Positions 51,548 through 60,583 of a stretch of DNA of 64,000 nt are shown here, piece by piece. Where the stretch lies: positions 1-64,000 of the forward strand of contig JABLXP010000010.1 of NCBI GenBank assembly GCA_013178045.1. Direction: 5' to 3'. Each line of letters opens with the position of its first letter. The first letter of the stretch is position 1. The notes beneath the pieces were generated by a model. It had not been told where the DNA came from and did not search any database. It saw nothing but the letters and a program-made list of their open reading frames with translations. The DNA is from Bacillota bacterium. Its GTDB lineage: Bacteria; Bacillota; Ch66. The position numbers and the translations under genes were made by a program.

Positions 51548-53539
51548 ATGGGTTTGCTTTTCTCGCCAATCGCGATCGGGACGCTTGAACTCAAGAACCG
51601 TCTGGTAATGCCAGCCATGCATTTACATTTTTGCCCTGATGGCTTTGTCAATGACCGTCTAATTCGGTTTTATGTCGAAAGGGCTAAGGGAGAAGTCGGT
51701 TTAATTATTGTGGGCGGCTGTGGCGTGGATGAATTTAGTTATAGTGGGATGATCAAAATCAACGATGACTGTTATCTGCCTGGTTTGACCCGACTGGCGA
51801 CTGAAGTCAAGCGCCACGGGGCGAGAATTGTTGCTCAACTTTTCCAGGCCGGGCGGTATGCCTCCTCTCGAGATACTGGACGGCAGCCGGTTGCCCCGTC
51901 ACCAATTCCATCCAAACTGACCCGTGAGACTCCCCGTGAATTAACCCTGACCGAGATTGAGGACATTATTGACCGTTTCGCTCAGGCTGCCCGGCGAGCG
52001 CAAGCGGCGGGCTTTGATGGGGTTGAGGTCATTGCCAGTGCAGGGTACTTGATCTGCCAGTTTCTTTCGCCAGTTACTAACAAGCGGACGGATGAATTTG
52101 GGGGCGACCTGACCGGACGGATGAAGTTCGGCCTTGAGGTAGCCAGACGAATTAAGCTGGCGACGGGGCCAGACTATCCCTTGATTTACCGTGTGTCGGG
52201 CCACGAGTTCATGCCCGGTGGCAACACCAATCAGGAGATCAGGGTGTTTTGTCAGGAGTTGGAAAAGGTTGGCGTAAATGCCATTAACGTTACGGGCGGT
52301 TGGCACGAAACAACTGTGCCCCAAATTACAATGAATTTGCCGCGGGGTGGCTTTGTCTACCTGGCTCAGGGGATCAAGGAAGCAGTTGGTATTCCGGTGG
52401 TGGCCTGTAACCGTATCAACGATCCGGTCCTGGCGGAACAAATACTGATTGACGGGCAGGCGGATCTGATCGGCATAGCCCGGGGGTTGATCGCAGATCC
52501 TGAATTGCCCCGGAAAGCCCGCCAGGGACGTTTGCGCGAAATCCGTAAGTGCATCGGTTGTAACCAGGGATGTCTGGACGCTATCTTTGCCCAGCAGAGT
52601 GTCCATTGTTTAGTTAACGCCCAGGCAGGTAAAGAAGAAGAACGGACGCTGAAGGCGGCGAACCAGGGGAAACGGGTTCTGGTAATCGGTGGAGGTCCGG
52701 CGGGGATGGAGGCAGCCCGGGTGGCGGCTTTACGTGGACACCAGGTAACCTTGTGGGAACAGGCCAACGTTCTGGGCGGTCAGCTTGTTCTGGCGGCTGT
52801 ACCCCCCGGCCGGGCTGAGTTCACTAGCCTGGTTGACTTTTTAGTTGGTCAGTTAGAGCGATTAGGGGTGGAGGTCGTTTTAGGTCAAAGTGCTGATCCA
52901 AAAAAAGTAGTGAGTTTCCGGCCCGACGTGGTGGTGGTGGCTACCGGGGCTAAACCGCTTGTTCCCGAGTGGTTAAGCGGTAACCACGAACACGTGGTTA
53001 CCGCCTGGGAGGTGCTTTCTGGACAAGTACCGGTTGGCCGGCGGGTGGTAGTAATTGGCGGGGGAGCGGTAGGCTGTGAGACTGCTTTGTACCTGGCCCA
53101 GAAGGGAACCATTGACCCGGCCGCCTTCCATTTTCTGGCGATGAACCGCGCTGAGAGTTGGGAAACCTTGATGTTGTTGGCCACACGAGGGAATAAGCAG
53201 GTGACAGTCATCGAGATGGGTAAAGCCCTGGGGTTGGATATTGGTAGTTCGACGCGCTGGACTGTGCTTCAAGATTTGCACCGTTATCACGTGCGGGTGT
53301 TAACCAACACCCGGGCGGAAGCCCTCACCCCCGGCGGAGTGAAAATACGCCGGGGCGATGTGGTGGAGGAATTAGCAGCGGATACGGTGGTGCTGGCGGT
53401 CGGGGCCCAAGCAGAAAATGCCCTGTTTGCCAGATTGCAGACCCTGGTGCCTGAGGTTTACCTGATCGGGGACGCGGTGAAACCGCGTAAAGCCCTTGAG
53501 GCGATCCACGAAGGCTTCCTGATTGGGCAGCAGATTTAA
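51548..53539 (+). CDS. Old Yellow Enzyme-type NADH:flavin oxidoreductase (FadH-like)
   Basis: The 663-residue protein has the three-part layout of 2,4-dienoyl-CoA reductase. An FMN TIM barrel (about 1-330) carries NRLVMPAMHLHF and FDGVEVIASAGYLICQFLSP. A 4Fe-4S cysteine cluster follows (CIGCNQGCLDAIF). FAD/NAD(P)-binding domains with VLVIGGGPAGMEAARVAALR and VVVIGGGAVGCETALYLA complete it. Members reduce activated C=C bonds in a range of substrates; the specific one cannot be read from the sequence. ATG 51548 follows AGAGGAGG. Its stop overlaps the convergent radical SAM gene. Confidence 0.92.
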   Translation: MGLLFSPIAIGTLELKNRLVMPAMHLHFCPDGFVNDRLIRFYVERAKGEVGLIIVGGCGVDEFSYSGMIKINDDCYLPGLTRLATEVKRHGARIVAQLFQAGRYASSRDTGRQPVAPSPIPSKLTRETPRELTLTEIEDIIDRFAQAARRAQAAGFDGVEVIASAGYLICQFLSPVTNKRTDEFGGDLTGRMKFGLEVARRIKLATGPDYPLIYRVSGHEFMPGGNTNQEIRVFCQELEKVGVNAINVTGGWHETTVPQITMNLPRGGFVYLAQGIKEAVGIPVVACNRINDPVLAEQILIDGQADLIGIARGLIADPELPRKARQGRLREIRKCIGCNQGCLDAIFAQQSVHCLVNAQAGKEEERTLKAANQGKRVLVIGGGPAGMEAARVAALRGHQVTLWEQANVLGGQLVLAAVPPGRAEFTSLVDFLVGQLERLGVEVVLGQSADPKKVVSFRPDVVVVATGAKPLVPEWLSGNHEHVVTAWEVLSGQVPVGRRVVVIGGGAVGCETALYLAQKGTIDPAAFHFLAMNRAESWETLMLLATRGNKQVTVIEMGKALGLDIGSSTRWTVLQDLHRYHVRVLTNTRAEALTPGGVKIRRGDVVEELAADTVVLAVGAQAENALFARLQTLVPEVYLIGDAVKPRKALEAIHEGFLIGQQI

Positions 53540-54408
53540 AGGTGTCGATGATCTGCTCGTGAAAAATGTGACTCGTCTAAACGCAGAGCGTAATCGAGGA
53601 GTTCAAGCATTTTTGTCTGGTCGGCGGGAAGTTTCCCATTAACATTGACATAGTTGGAGATGTGGTCACTAAGCAGCCAGCTGTTTACGTGCAGGTTTTC
53701 AATGAATAGTCTGGTTTCTTTAATGGCTTCGTGGGGTGAAAGCAGCACAAAATCCCCTTTTTCATATTCCGCGTAGAGGGGGGTGTTAGGGACTGGCACT
53801 TATGTCCGCAGGCGGATGAAATCAGGGTCAATCGCGTTCAGCACCACAGCACTATTAACCGCGTGTTCGATCGTGTACTGACGGCCGCCGATTCCGACCA
53901 GGATGTATTCGCTTAATTCAATACCTGCCTCTTTCACCAGCCGGCCAGCCTGGATCAATTGTTCAGCTGTAGTCCCTTTTTGAATTTTTTGCAGCAGGTA
54001 ATCGTCGCCGGTTTCCATACCCGAGTGAATCCGTTTTAAGCCAGCCGCCCGAAGTTGCTTGAGTTCAACCAGTGTTTTCAGGACGATGAACCGGGCTGAA
54101 CCGTAAACCGTAATCCGTTCAAGCCGGGGAAACAGATGGTGGGCAAACTCAAAGATTTCCACTAGGTCTTTGGTTTTCATGATGATCGTATTCCCATCAG
54201 GGAAGAAGATGGTCCTGATCCAGTCACCGTAATAGTCTCTGGCCATCCAGAGGTCTTCTTTAATCTCATTAACCTTGCGGATCCGAAATTTCTGTTGCTT
54301 ATACATCCCGCAAAAAGTACACTTGTTGTGTGGACAGCCGATCGTGGCCTGGATCAAGAGACTATTAGCTTCGCTGGGCGGTCGATAAACTGTGCCTTCG
54401 TACCGCAA
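53536..54408 (-). pseudogene. Radical SAM protein interrupted by one in-frame stop
   Basis: The first 202 codons (MRYEGTVYRPPSEANSLLIQ) carry the cluster motif GCPHNKCTFCGMYKQQ, i.e. CX4CX2C, which is normal for this family, then SGMETGDDYL and EYILVGIGG. At 53802-53800 a TAA follows FIRLRT, and the same frame continues VPVPNTPLYAEYEKGDF to a stop at 53536. Homologues usually have Leu at the stop position, so TTA-to-TAA is the simplest explanation. All else is intact. Readthrough, suppression or a sequence error are alternatives. The reaction is unknown. Confidence 0.8.
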
Positions 54409-54448
54409 CCGGGTCCCTCCTTTTCGTCGATTAAATAATAACTTTCTG

Positions 54449-54494
54449 CAAGAAAATCGACAACCATATATAGTCGACGAAGTCGATTTTCTTG
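54449..54494. promoter_or_regulatory. 13-bp perfect inverted repeat between divergent genes
   Basis: CAAGAAAATCGAC (54449-54461) and GTCGATTTTCTTG (54482-54494) flank a 20-base spacer that itself contains GTCGAC. It lies in the leader of the radical SAM gene and upstream of the isochorismatase-like gene, with no T run. Best explained as an operator. Confidence 0.45.
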
Positions 54495-54589
54495 TGATTT
54501 GCTGTACTCATTATAGCGAAAAATTTGGCCATTTGACCAGAGGCTTCGTAGGCTCAACAGACTCAAGAAATAGAAAGGAGCGAGTGGAA

Positions 54590-55138
54590 TTGAACAAATA
54601 TTATTTACAGCGGGAGCAGGCTTTGCTGCTCATCATCGATATGCAGGAAAAACTTTTAGCAGCCATGAAATATCAAGACCAGGTGGTAAAGAATACCAAA
54701 ATCCTGCTCGAGATGTCGCACGTCCTGGGATTACCCATTGTGGTCACGGAGCAGTACCCGCAGGGACTGGGTCGAACCGTAAAAGAAATCTGGACAAATT
54801 GTTCTGACATCAGACTTATCGAGAAAATGAGTTTTTCCGCTTATACCTCTGAATTGATTCAGTTCTTGCAAGACTCTGGTCGCCGACAAATCATCGTGGC
54901 GGGGACAGAAACGCACGTCTGTGTCTACCAGACCGTGCGGGACCTGTTGAACAACGGTTACACTGTTTTCGTGTGTTCTGATGCTGTAGCTTCTCGCTTT
55001 ACTCTGAACTATTACAATGGTTTGAATCTCATGCAAGAAATGGGAGCAGTGATCACAAATACAGAAACCACGTTATTCGATTTCCTCCAGGTGGCCGGCA
55101 CCCCTGAATTTAAGCAGTTGTCCAAACTTTTGAAGTAA
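54590..55138 (+). CDS. Isochorismatase-family cysteine hydrolase
   Basis: The protein of about 182 residues has the catalytic Asp in LLIIDMQEKLLAAM (near residue 16) and the nucleophile Cys in AGTETHVCVYQTVRDL near residue 110. A central strand reads LPIVVTEQYPQGLG. The family hydrolyses amides or esters such as nicotinamide, isochorismate or N-carbamoyl compounds; the substrate here is unknown. TTG 54590 is nine bases after AAGGAG. Confidence 0.88.
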   Translation: MNKYYLQREQALLLIIDMQEKLLAAMKYQDQVVKNTKILLEMSHVLGLPIVVTEQYPQGLGRTVKEIWTNCSDIRLIEKMSFSAYTSELIQFLQDSGRRQIIVAGTETHVCVYQTVRDLLNNGYTVFVCSDAVASRFTLNYYNGLNLMQEMGAVITNTETTLFDFLQVAGTPEFKQLSKLLK

Positions 55139-55215
55139 ATACCCAACATAGGAACTGGGGACAGGGTGGACTTATCGCTGTTAGAAATGGTTTATGCAGG
55201 GAAACCCATATAAGG

Positions 55216-55222
55216 TGTCGAA
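55216..55222 (+). promoter_or_regulatory. Spo0A-box-like TGTCGAA upstream of the ATPase/VWA operon
   Basis: GGTGTCGAATA lies 60 bases before the start at 55282. Confidence 0.35.
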
Positions 55223-55281
55223 TATATAACCAATATAGAAAAAGGGTTGTACCAAAATTCACAAACTGAGGTGAGGCAGGT

Positions 55282-56637
55282 ATGAAACCATACCACCGGT
55301 TAGCCAGACACAGCGGAAATAGCACTCTGTTTGACATGGTTGAAATGTCAATCATCTCTAATCTATGGGGAGAACCTTTGCATATTCATGCCGAAGGATT
55401 AAGGGGCACAGGCAAAACTACCATTATGCGAACAGCCAGAAATATCCTACCGCCGATTCAGCGGATCAAGGGGTGTCTTTATAACTGTGATCCGAAACGG
55501 CCCCACTGCCCCAATCACCGGCACCTGTCTCCTGAAGAAGTAAAGGCTTTGGGAACAGAGATGATCCCGATGCCATTTTTAGAGATTTCTCACTCAGCTA
55601 AAATCGCAACTGTTGCCGGGAGCATTGACCTGGCCAGAATTACCGATCCTACTAATCCTACCGCTGCGCTTTTGCCCGGTATTATCCCCCAGGCTCACCG
55701 GGGGATAATTTTTATTGATGAGATCAACCGGCTGGCTGATACTTCCCCGGAGATTACCGATGTGTTGTTGGATGTGATGGGAACAAAACCTGGTCGGATC
55801 CAGATTGAGGAAGCCGGTCTCTCCCACGTGGAAATACCGGTCCAGGTTTCGGTCTGGGCGGCTTCAAACCCGGATGAGGAGCCAGGACCTTTAGAGGAGA
55901 ATCGCAAGCAATTGTCCGACAGGTTTGATCTGGTGCTCTACATGGGACGGCCGACCTCCATAGAAGTTGTGTCAAATATCCTGCTGCAGAGCGAAATTTC
56001 GCGTCAGGAACGCCTGGAATTGGTTGAGCAGCCACTGGAGGGTGATACCAAGTATGGGCAGCAGTTGAGCAAGATCGCTGAAGAATTTAAAGGGTTGACC
56101 ATGCCTGATTACCTCCGCAACTTTATTTCCCGTCTCTATCTTAAATACAATATTGAAAGCCTGCGGGCAATCGAAGCGATTCAGCAAGGGGCGATTTTGC
56201 ACTGTGCCCTCCGCCGACGAAAACAAGTGCTGGTCAGTGATATTTTGCGCGTGATCCCGCTGGCCCTCAAGCACCGGGTTGATGGAGATACCCTGACCCG
56301 GGTCTTAAATAATGTTGATGCCCGGGAAGAAACGGTAATCAGCTTTCCCGGAACGGGGCTGGCTGCTGCTACCCAGGGTTACCCCGCGGTTTCTGAATTT
56401 GAAAACGAATCCCAGACAGGAGTGAAGACAACGGTTGGTGAGCAGGTCCAGTCTACGCCGCCTAAAAGAAATCGATCTCTCCTGGAACCGATCCGCTCAT
56501 TCTTTTCTGGTGGGGGCGGTGCTTCACAACAACTGGACAGTGGGCTGCCAATGCCAAGGGCGAGAAGGTTGGGGGCGCTTGGAAAAGAAGAACTGATCCG
56601 CTCAGAAAATGATTTTAAACGGACGGAAAATCAGTGA
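55282..56637 (+). CDS. AAA+ ATPase, magnesium-chelatase ChlI-like
   Basis: This 451-residue ATPase has Walker A EGLRGTGKTTIMRTA (about 38-52), a Cys/His patch CLYNCDPKRPHCPNH (about 66-80) that may bind zinc, and Walker B GIIFIDEINRLADTSPE near 150. The sensor region VSVWAASNPDEEPGPLEENR follows. It matches the ChlI/BchI or MoxR side of the AAA+ family. A proline/serine-rich tail of about 80 residues contains GGGGASQQLDSG. The VWA gene follows after 8 bases. There are no porphyrin or cobalamin genes nearby, so it is not obviously a chelatase subunit. Confidence 0.88.
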   Translation: MKPYHRLARHSGNSTLFDMVEMSIISNLWGEPLHIHAEGLRGTGKTTIMRTARNILPPIQRIKGCLYNCDPKRPHCPNHRHLSPEEVKALGTEMIPMPFLEISHSAKIATVAGSIDLARITDPTNPTAALLPGIIPQAHRGIIFIDEINRLADTSPEITDVLLDVMGTKPGRIQIEEAGLSHVEIPVQVSVWAASNPDEEPGPLEENRKQLSDRFDLVLYMGRPTSIEVVSNILLQSEISRQERLELVEQPLEGDTKYGQQLSKIAEEFKGLTMPDYLRNFISRLYLKYNIESLRAIEAIQQGAILHCALRRRKQVLVSDILRVIPLALKHRVDGDTLTRVLNNVDAREETVISFPGTGLAAATQGYPAVSEFENESQTGVKTTVGEQVQSTPPKRNRSLLEPIRSFFSGGGGASQQLDSGLPMPRARRLGALGKEELIRSENDFKRTENQ

Positions 56638-56645
56638 TTTAGGAT

Positions 56646-58400
56646 GTGAAGGTATTGGAAAAGGATGGAGTAAGCCCGCATACCAAGATGGTCACTATTT
56701 GTAATTACCTGCGGGCCTATTTTAATCAAAATCAAGGTGTTCGCCTGGGAGAGACGGCAGTGGTCAGCCGGAAGGTACATGAAAAAAAATCCCGACGTTC
56801 CAGAGAGATTAAGATAGTTATTGATCGGGACGCCGGCCAGACATACTGGCAGTATTTTGAACCCAATCAAGTTGTCCATATTGATGTCTATCATCAACCG
56901 GGACAGGTTGATCCCCGGCGAGCAGCCAGCGTGGTTCTCGAAGCGGTTCACCATTATTTCCAGGACCGGGATGCACTTCTGCCAGGACAGATGGAGCCAG
57001 CCCGTGAGGTCAATCTCTTGCTTGAAAAAATCACTTTGGGGACGACCTTAGGTGAAGGTTCTATCGCCAGGCTGGTGAAGTACCGGGAAATAAAGGAGGG
57101 TAATCCGTCCCGTAGCGATCATGTTCATATTCTGGCCGAATTAAGGGAAGAGGATTATGGGCTCATTTATTACCTGGTCGAAGCCGTAGAAGAGGCCATT
57201 CAGGCTCAGGGTCTAGAAATTCGCAAAATTCTTGGGGTTACCCATGGTTTTGGACAGGGCCCCAGGGAGAAACTGGGGGCGGGAATCGTTCTCGCTTTAC
57301 CGGCCCATTGTGAGGGCGTAGATCGGGACATGGTTTACGAACAGAACCAGCGGCAGTTGTTGATTAATCTGGCCAGCCGACTGGGGAGCCTTGAAGAGGT
57401 GGAGGAGTTTTTACAGGCCCTCAATTCCAACTTATTTAAGAAGGCATCTACGCAGAGTTTCCTGAGTAAAAAACACGGTGATCTGACTGAGGTCATGGAA
57501 CAGTTAAAGGAATTAGGGGTCGTGAAAAAAAGCTGGTTTGGGTATAGTCTCACTCCGCTAGGGAAAGAACTCAACACCTACCTAGTAAATCACGAGCGTG
57601 AATTAGAAGGGCAGTTAAGAAAATTGATTCGTCGTACCCCGGTAAGTTCCCGCTATTACACCCGGTTCGGCTATTCTCAGTTGAAAGCACGCAAGCAGGA
57701 ACTGACGGACGAGAGCCGCATTATCAGTTTTGACGAGCAGGGTTGGCTGGGAGATATCGCTGTTCCCGAAACGATAATCTCGGCGGTTAAGCGGTCTAGA
57801 ATGGAAGGCCGGCCAAGAATCCGGGTGAAGACCGAAGACATTAAAGTTTACGGACGGAAATCTTACACCCCGGTTGATATTTGCTTGTTGATTGATTGCA
57901 GTTCCAGCATGGCAGGTGAAAAGAGCAAGGCTGCCTGGTTTTTGGCAGAACACCTTTTGCTTTCTTCCAGAGAAAAGTTGGCTGTGGTCACGTTTCAGGA
58001 AATGGAGGCGCGGGTGACGGTTCCTTTCACGCGTAATCACCGCCGGCTGGTGTCTGGTCTGCATGCGGTATTTCCCGAGGGACTAACCCCCCTAGCTTCC
58101 GGGTTGGTCAAATGTATTGAACTGATCAAAAATTCCCGGGTACGTAACCCGCTGCTGATCCTGATCACTGACGGTTTACCTACTTACCCTTTGTGGACTT
58201 TTGACGCCCAAAAAGATGCTTTGGACGCTGCTCGAATGGTGGCCATGGCGAAGATCCGGTTTGCTTGTATTGGCGTCCAGTCCAGCAAAGATTTTTTGAA
58301 AGATTTGGCCAGGGAGGCTGCGGGGACGCTATACGTAGTTGACAAGCTCGACCGCGAGAGCCTTATCGCTGCCGTGAGGGATGAATGGTTTAGCTACTAA
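56646..58400 (+). CDS. VWA-domain protein, ChlD-like partner of the ATPase
   Basis: The 584-residue product has a long N-terminal region of about 390 residues with alpha/beta segments (LAELREEDYGLIYYLVEAVE). A von Willebrand A domain follows with an intact metal site: LLIDCSSSMAGEKSK (DxSxS), GLTPLASGLVKCI and LLILITDGLPTYP. GTG 56646 starts 8 bases after the ATPase stop. ATPase plus MIDAS-type VWA partners assemble or remodel complexes (Mg-chelatase, MoxR systems). The target here is unknown; a small membrane protein gene follows. Confidence 0.88.
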   Translation: MKVLEKDGVSPHTKMVTICNYLRAYFNQNQGVRLGETAVVSRKVHEKKSRRSREIKIVIDRDAGQTYWQYFEPNQVVHIDVYHQPGQVDPRRAASVVLEAVHHYFQDRDALLPGQMEPAREVNLLLEKITLGTTLGEGSIARLVKYREIKEGNPSRSDHVHILAELREEDYGLIYYLVEAVEEAIQAQGLEIRKILGVTHGFGQGPREKLGAGIVLALPAHCEGVDRDMVYEQNQRQLLINLASRLGSLEEVEEFLQALNSNLFKKASTQSFLSKKHGDLTEVMEQLKELGVVKKSWFGYSLTPLGKELNTYLVNHERELEGQLRKLIRRTPVSSRYYTRFGYSQLKARKQELTDESRIISFDEQGWLGDIAVPETIISAVKRSRMEGRPRIRVKTEDIKVYGRKSYTPVDICLLIDCSSSMAGEKSKAAWFLAEHLLLSSREKLAVVTFQEMEARVTVPFTRNHRRLVSGLHAVFPEGLTPLASGLVKCIELIKNSRVRNPLLILITDGLPTYPLWTFDAQKDALDAARMVAMAKIRFACIGVQSSKDFLKDLAREAAGTLYVVDKLDRESLIAAVRDEWFSY

Positions 58401-58488
58401 TCACTGTTAGTCGGTAAATTTATCAAATAAGCTGCTATACTAATTGTGTTGTGCTGCCAAGGGGGACTTACTGGGGGGTGAGGCGGTT

Positions 58489-58710
58489 ATGCATAACCGT
58501 AATTCCTTTCCGGACAAAAATGATGGGCAATTCTTACTGAATGAATTGGAGAACAAAGGACAGGAGCCAGATGAACATGATGAGATTACTGTTTCCGATG
58601 TTGATGAAGAACTGGGATTTGTGGTTTGCGTCTTTCAAGTGATTTTTCCATTCCTTTTTTTGGTCTTTATCGGCATAACGCTTATGTACCTGTTTTTTTC
58701 TTTCTGGTGA
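58489..58710 (+). CDS. Small single-helix membrane protein
   Basis: The product of about 73 residues has a hydrophilic acidic N-terminus (KGQEPDEHDEITVSDVDEEL) and one C-terminal helix (FPFLFLVFIGITLMYLFFSF). ATG 58489 follows GGGGTGAGGCGG. It comes 88 bases after the VWA gene on the same strand and may be co-transcribed. Tail-anchored topology is predicted. I do not recognise it. Confidence 0.65.
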   Translation: MHNRNSFPDKNDGQFLLNELENKGQEPDEHDEITVSDVDEELGFVVCVFQVIFPFLFLVFIGITLMYLFFSFW

Positions 58711-58793
58711 AATTCCATATTTACAGTAATAAAATTTTTCCTCCCTAAATATGATTAAGTAAGTAGAAAATGTCAGGGAGGATGAATTACCAG

Positions 58794-59405
58794 ATGCTGC
58801 GCTATTTAAGGCTGCTGAAGGTTATAGTGGTATTGCTCGTCATTAGTACCTGCTCGTGGCTGGCCGGCTGTGTCATGCTGGATCAGCTCTGGTCTTTGAA
58901 GCAAAAGGAAAAAAATCAGAAAGAAGTTCAGGATTTACCCCCCGAGCCAGCCCAGTTGGTAACCGTACCAGCCAAGCCTCTTGGGCGGACAAAGGTCGAC
59001 CTTTATTTTGCCGATCCGTCAGGTAAAGGTTTGGTCAGCGAACGACGGGAAATTCCTAAGGTTGAAGGAATTGCCAGAGCCACGATTGAAGAATTAATTA
59101 AAGGGCCGTCCAAACAGTCGGGTCTGTTACCGACGATTCCGAAAGGCACCGGTCTATTGGATATCAATGTTCGGCCGGATGGCTTGTGTATCGTTAATTT
59201 TAGCCAGGAGTTCGTAGCCAATCATACGAAAGGATCGTTAAGTGAGGCCCTGACGGTATATTCGGTTGTTAATACTTTAACTCAATTTCCTACCGTCCAA
59301 AAAGTTAAGTTTTTAGTAGATGGTCAAGAGCGAGACACCCTGGCCGGCCATCTGGATATTTCTACCGCTATGGCGCGCGATGAAAAATTGATCAAGCAAA
59401 AATAA
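58794..59405 (+). CDS. GerMN-domain lipoprotein
   Basis: This protein of about 203 residues starts with a lipoprotein signal (LLKVIVVLLVISTCSWLAGC), where the Cys after LAG is the lipidation site. A linker leads into a GerMN domain (VDLYFADPSGKGLVSERREI to TVYSVVNTLTQFPTVQKVKF; ending with FLVDGQERDTLAGHLD). GerM is needed for sporulation and germination in Bacilli. ATG 58794 is 12 bases after GGGAGG; ATG codons at 58770 and 58782 also exist. A terminator follows. Confidence 0.9.
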   Translation: MLRYLRLLKVIVVLLVISTCSWLAGCVMLDQLWSLKQKEKNQKEVQDLPPEPAQLVTVPAKPLGRTKVDLYFADPSGKGLVSERREIPKVEGIARATIEELIKGPSKQSGLLPTIPKGTGLLDINVRPDGLCIVNFSQEFVANHTKGSLSEALTVYSVVNTLTQFPTVQKVKFLVDGQERDTLAGHLDISTAMARDEKLIKQK

Positions 59406-59437
59406 TCAGGAGTAGTGTCAAAAAAGATTTTTATTAT

Positions 59438-59469
59438 AAAGCGTGACGTTGCCGGGTCACGCTTTTTAT
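59438..59469 (+). terminator. Terminator of the GerMN lipoprotein gene
   Basis: AAAGCGTGAC (59438-59447) pairs with GTCACGCTTT (59456-59465), and T residues follow. Confidence 0.85.
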
Positions 59470-59599
59470 GATTAATGTGCTATAATTTGAACAGTTGAAT
59501 TTAATTTTAAATGTTAAGATGAAGTTGCTGACTTCGGTTTTTATATAGAAACCGAATACTAAAACAGTATTAGGCCATAAAAGGAGTAGGGGTTTAACT

Positions 59600-60577
59600 G
59601 TGGGCAAGATCGGACTCACGACAACGATTCCTGTAGAGGTGATTCTGGCAGCTGGTAGAACACCGGTTGACCTCAATAATATTTTGATTAGCAGCACAAA
59701 TCCCGGCGAGAAAGTGGAAGCGGCGGAAGTAGCCGGTTATCCGCGCAATGTTTGTGGATGGATTAAGGGTTTATATACCGTGGCTAATGAACTAGAGGAC
59801 CTGGAAGGGGTCATCGCGGTAACCCAGGGGGACTGTAGCAACACACATGCCTTAATGGAGACCCTGGAGTTGGCTGGGATTCAAACAATCCCATTTGCTT
59901 ATCCCTATGACCGAGACCGCGATCTGCTGAAATTACAGATTGAGAAATTGATGGCTTATTTTGGGGTGAGCTGGAAACAAGTTAACGAGATCAAGCAGGA
60001 ATTAGATCGGATACGCAGGAAGGTACTCCAGATTGACCGTTTAACCTGGGAAATGGGCCTGGTAAGCGGGTTTGAAAACCATTTGTTCCAAGTCAGCTGC
60101 AGCGACTTTGAGGGGGACTGGGTGAAATTCGAACGAAAGGTTGACCGTTTTCTGGAAGAACTGTCAGAGCGGCCATCGTCAGCTGGCTTGATACGACTGG
60201 GTTACATAGGAGTTCCCCCGATCGTGCTTGATTTGTATGATTACCTGGAAACAATCGGGGCACGGGTTGTTTTTAACGAGGTGCAACGTCAATTTGTCAT
60301 GCCGCACCTGGCTGAAGACCTGGTCGAGCAGTATTTACTTTATACCTATCCGTACAACATTTTTGGACGGCTAAAGGACATAGAGGAGCAGATCCGGTTA
60401 CGGCGGCTGGCGGGAATAATCCACTACACCCAGAGTTTTTGCTTCCGGCAGATTGAGGACCTGATCGTGAGAAAGACACTTGAACTACCCATTCTCAGTT
60501 TAGAAGGGGACAAGCCCAGCCGATTAGATGCCCGGAGCCGGTTGCGGATCGATGCCTTTATTGATATATTGAGGTGA
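59600..60577 (+). CDS. 2-hydroxyacyl-CoA dehydratase-like protein (HgdB-type)
   Basis: This 325-residue protein is related to the D component/HgdB subunit of 2-hydroxyacyl-CoA dehydratases, which carry a 4Fe-4S cluster. Cysteines near 52 (VCGWIKG), 79 (TQGDCSNTH) and 167 (VSCSD) fit ligand positions of shorter family members. The opening KIGLTTTIPVEVILAAGRTP is typical. GTG 59600. The activase gene follows after 6 bases, so the pair is likely functional. A partner alpha subunit is not present, and the substrate is unknown. Confidence 0.85.
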   Translation: MGKIGLTTTIPVEVILAAGRTPVDLNNILISSTNPGEKVEAAEVAGYPRNVCGWIKGLYTVANELEDLEGVIAVTQGDCSNTHALMETLELAGIQTIPFAYPYDRDRDLLKLQIEKLMAYFGVSWKQVNEIKQELDRIRRKVLQIDRLTWEMGLVSGFENHLFQVSCSDFEGDWVKFERKVDRFLEELSERPSSAGLIRLGYIGVPPIVLDLYDYLETIGARVVFNEVQRQFVMPHLAEDLVEQYLLYTYPYNIFGRLKDIEEQIRLRRLAGIIHYTQSFCFRQIEDLIVRKTLELPILSLEGDKPSRLDARSRLRIDAFIDILR

Positions 60578-60583
60578 AGAAAC

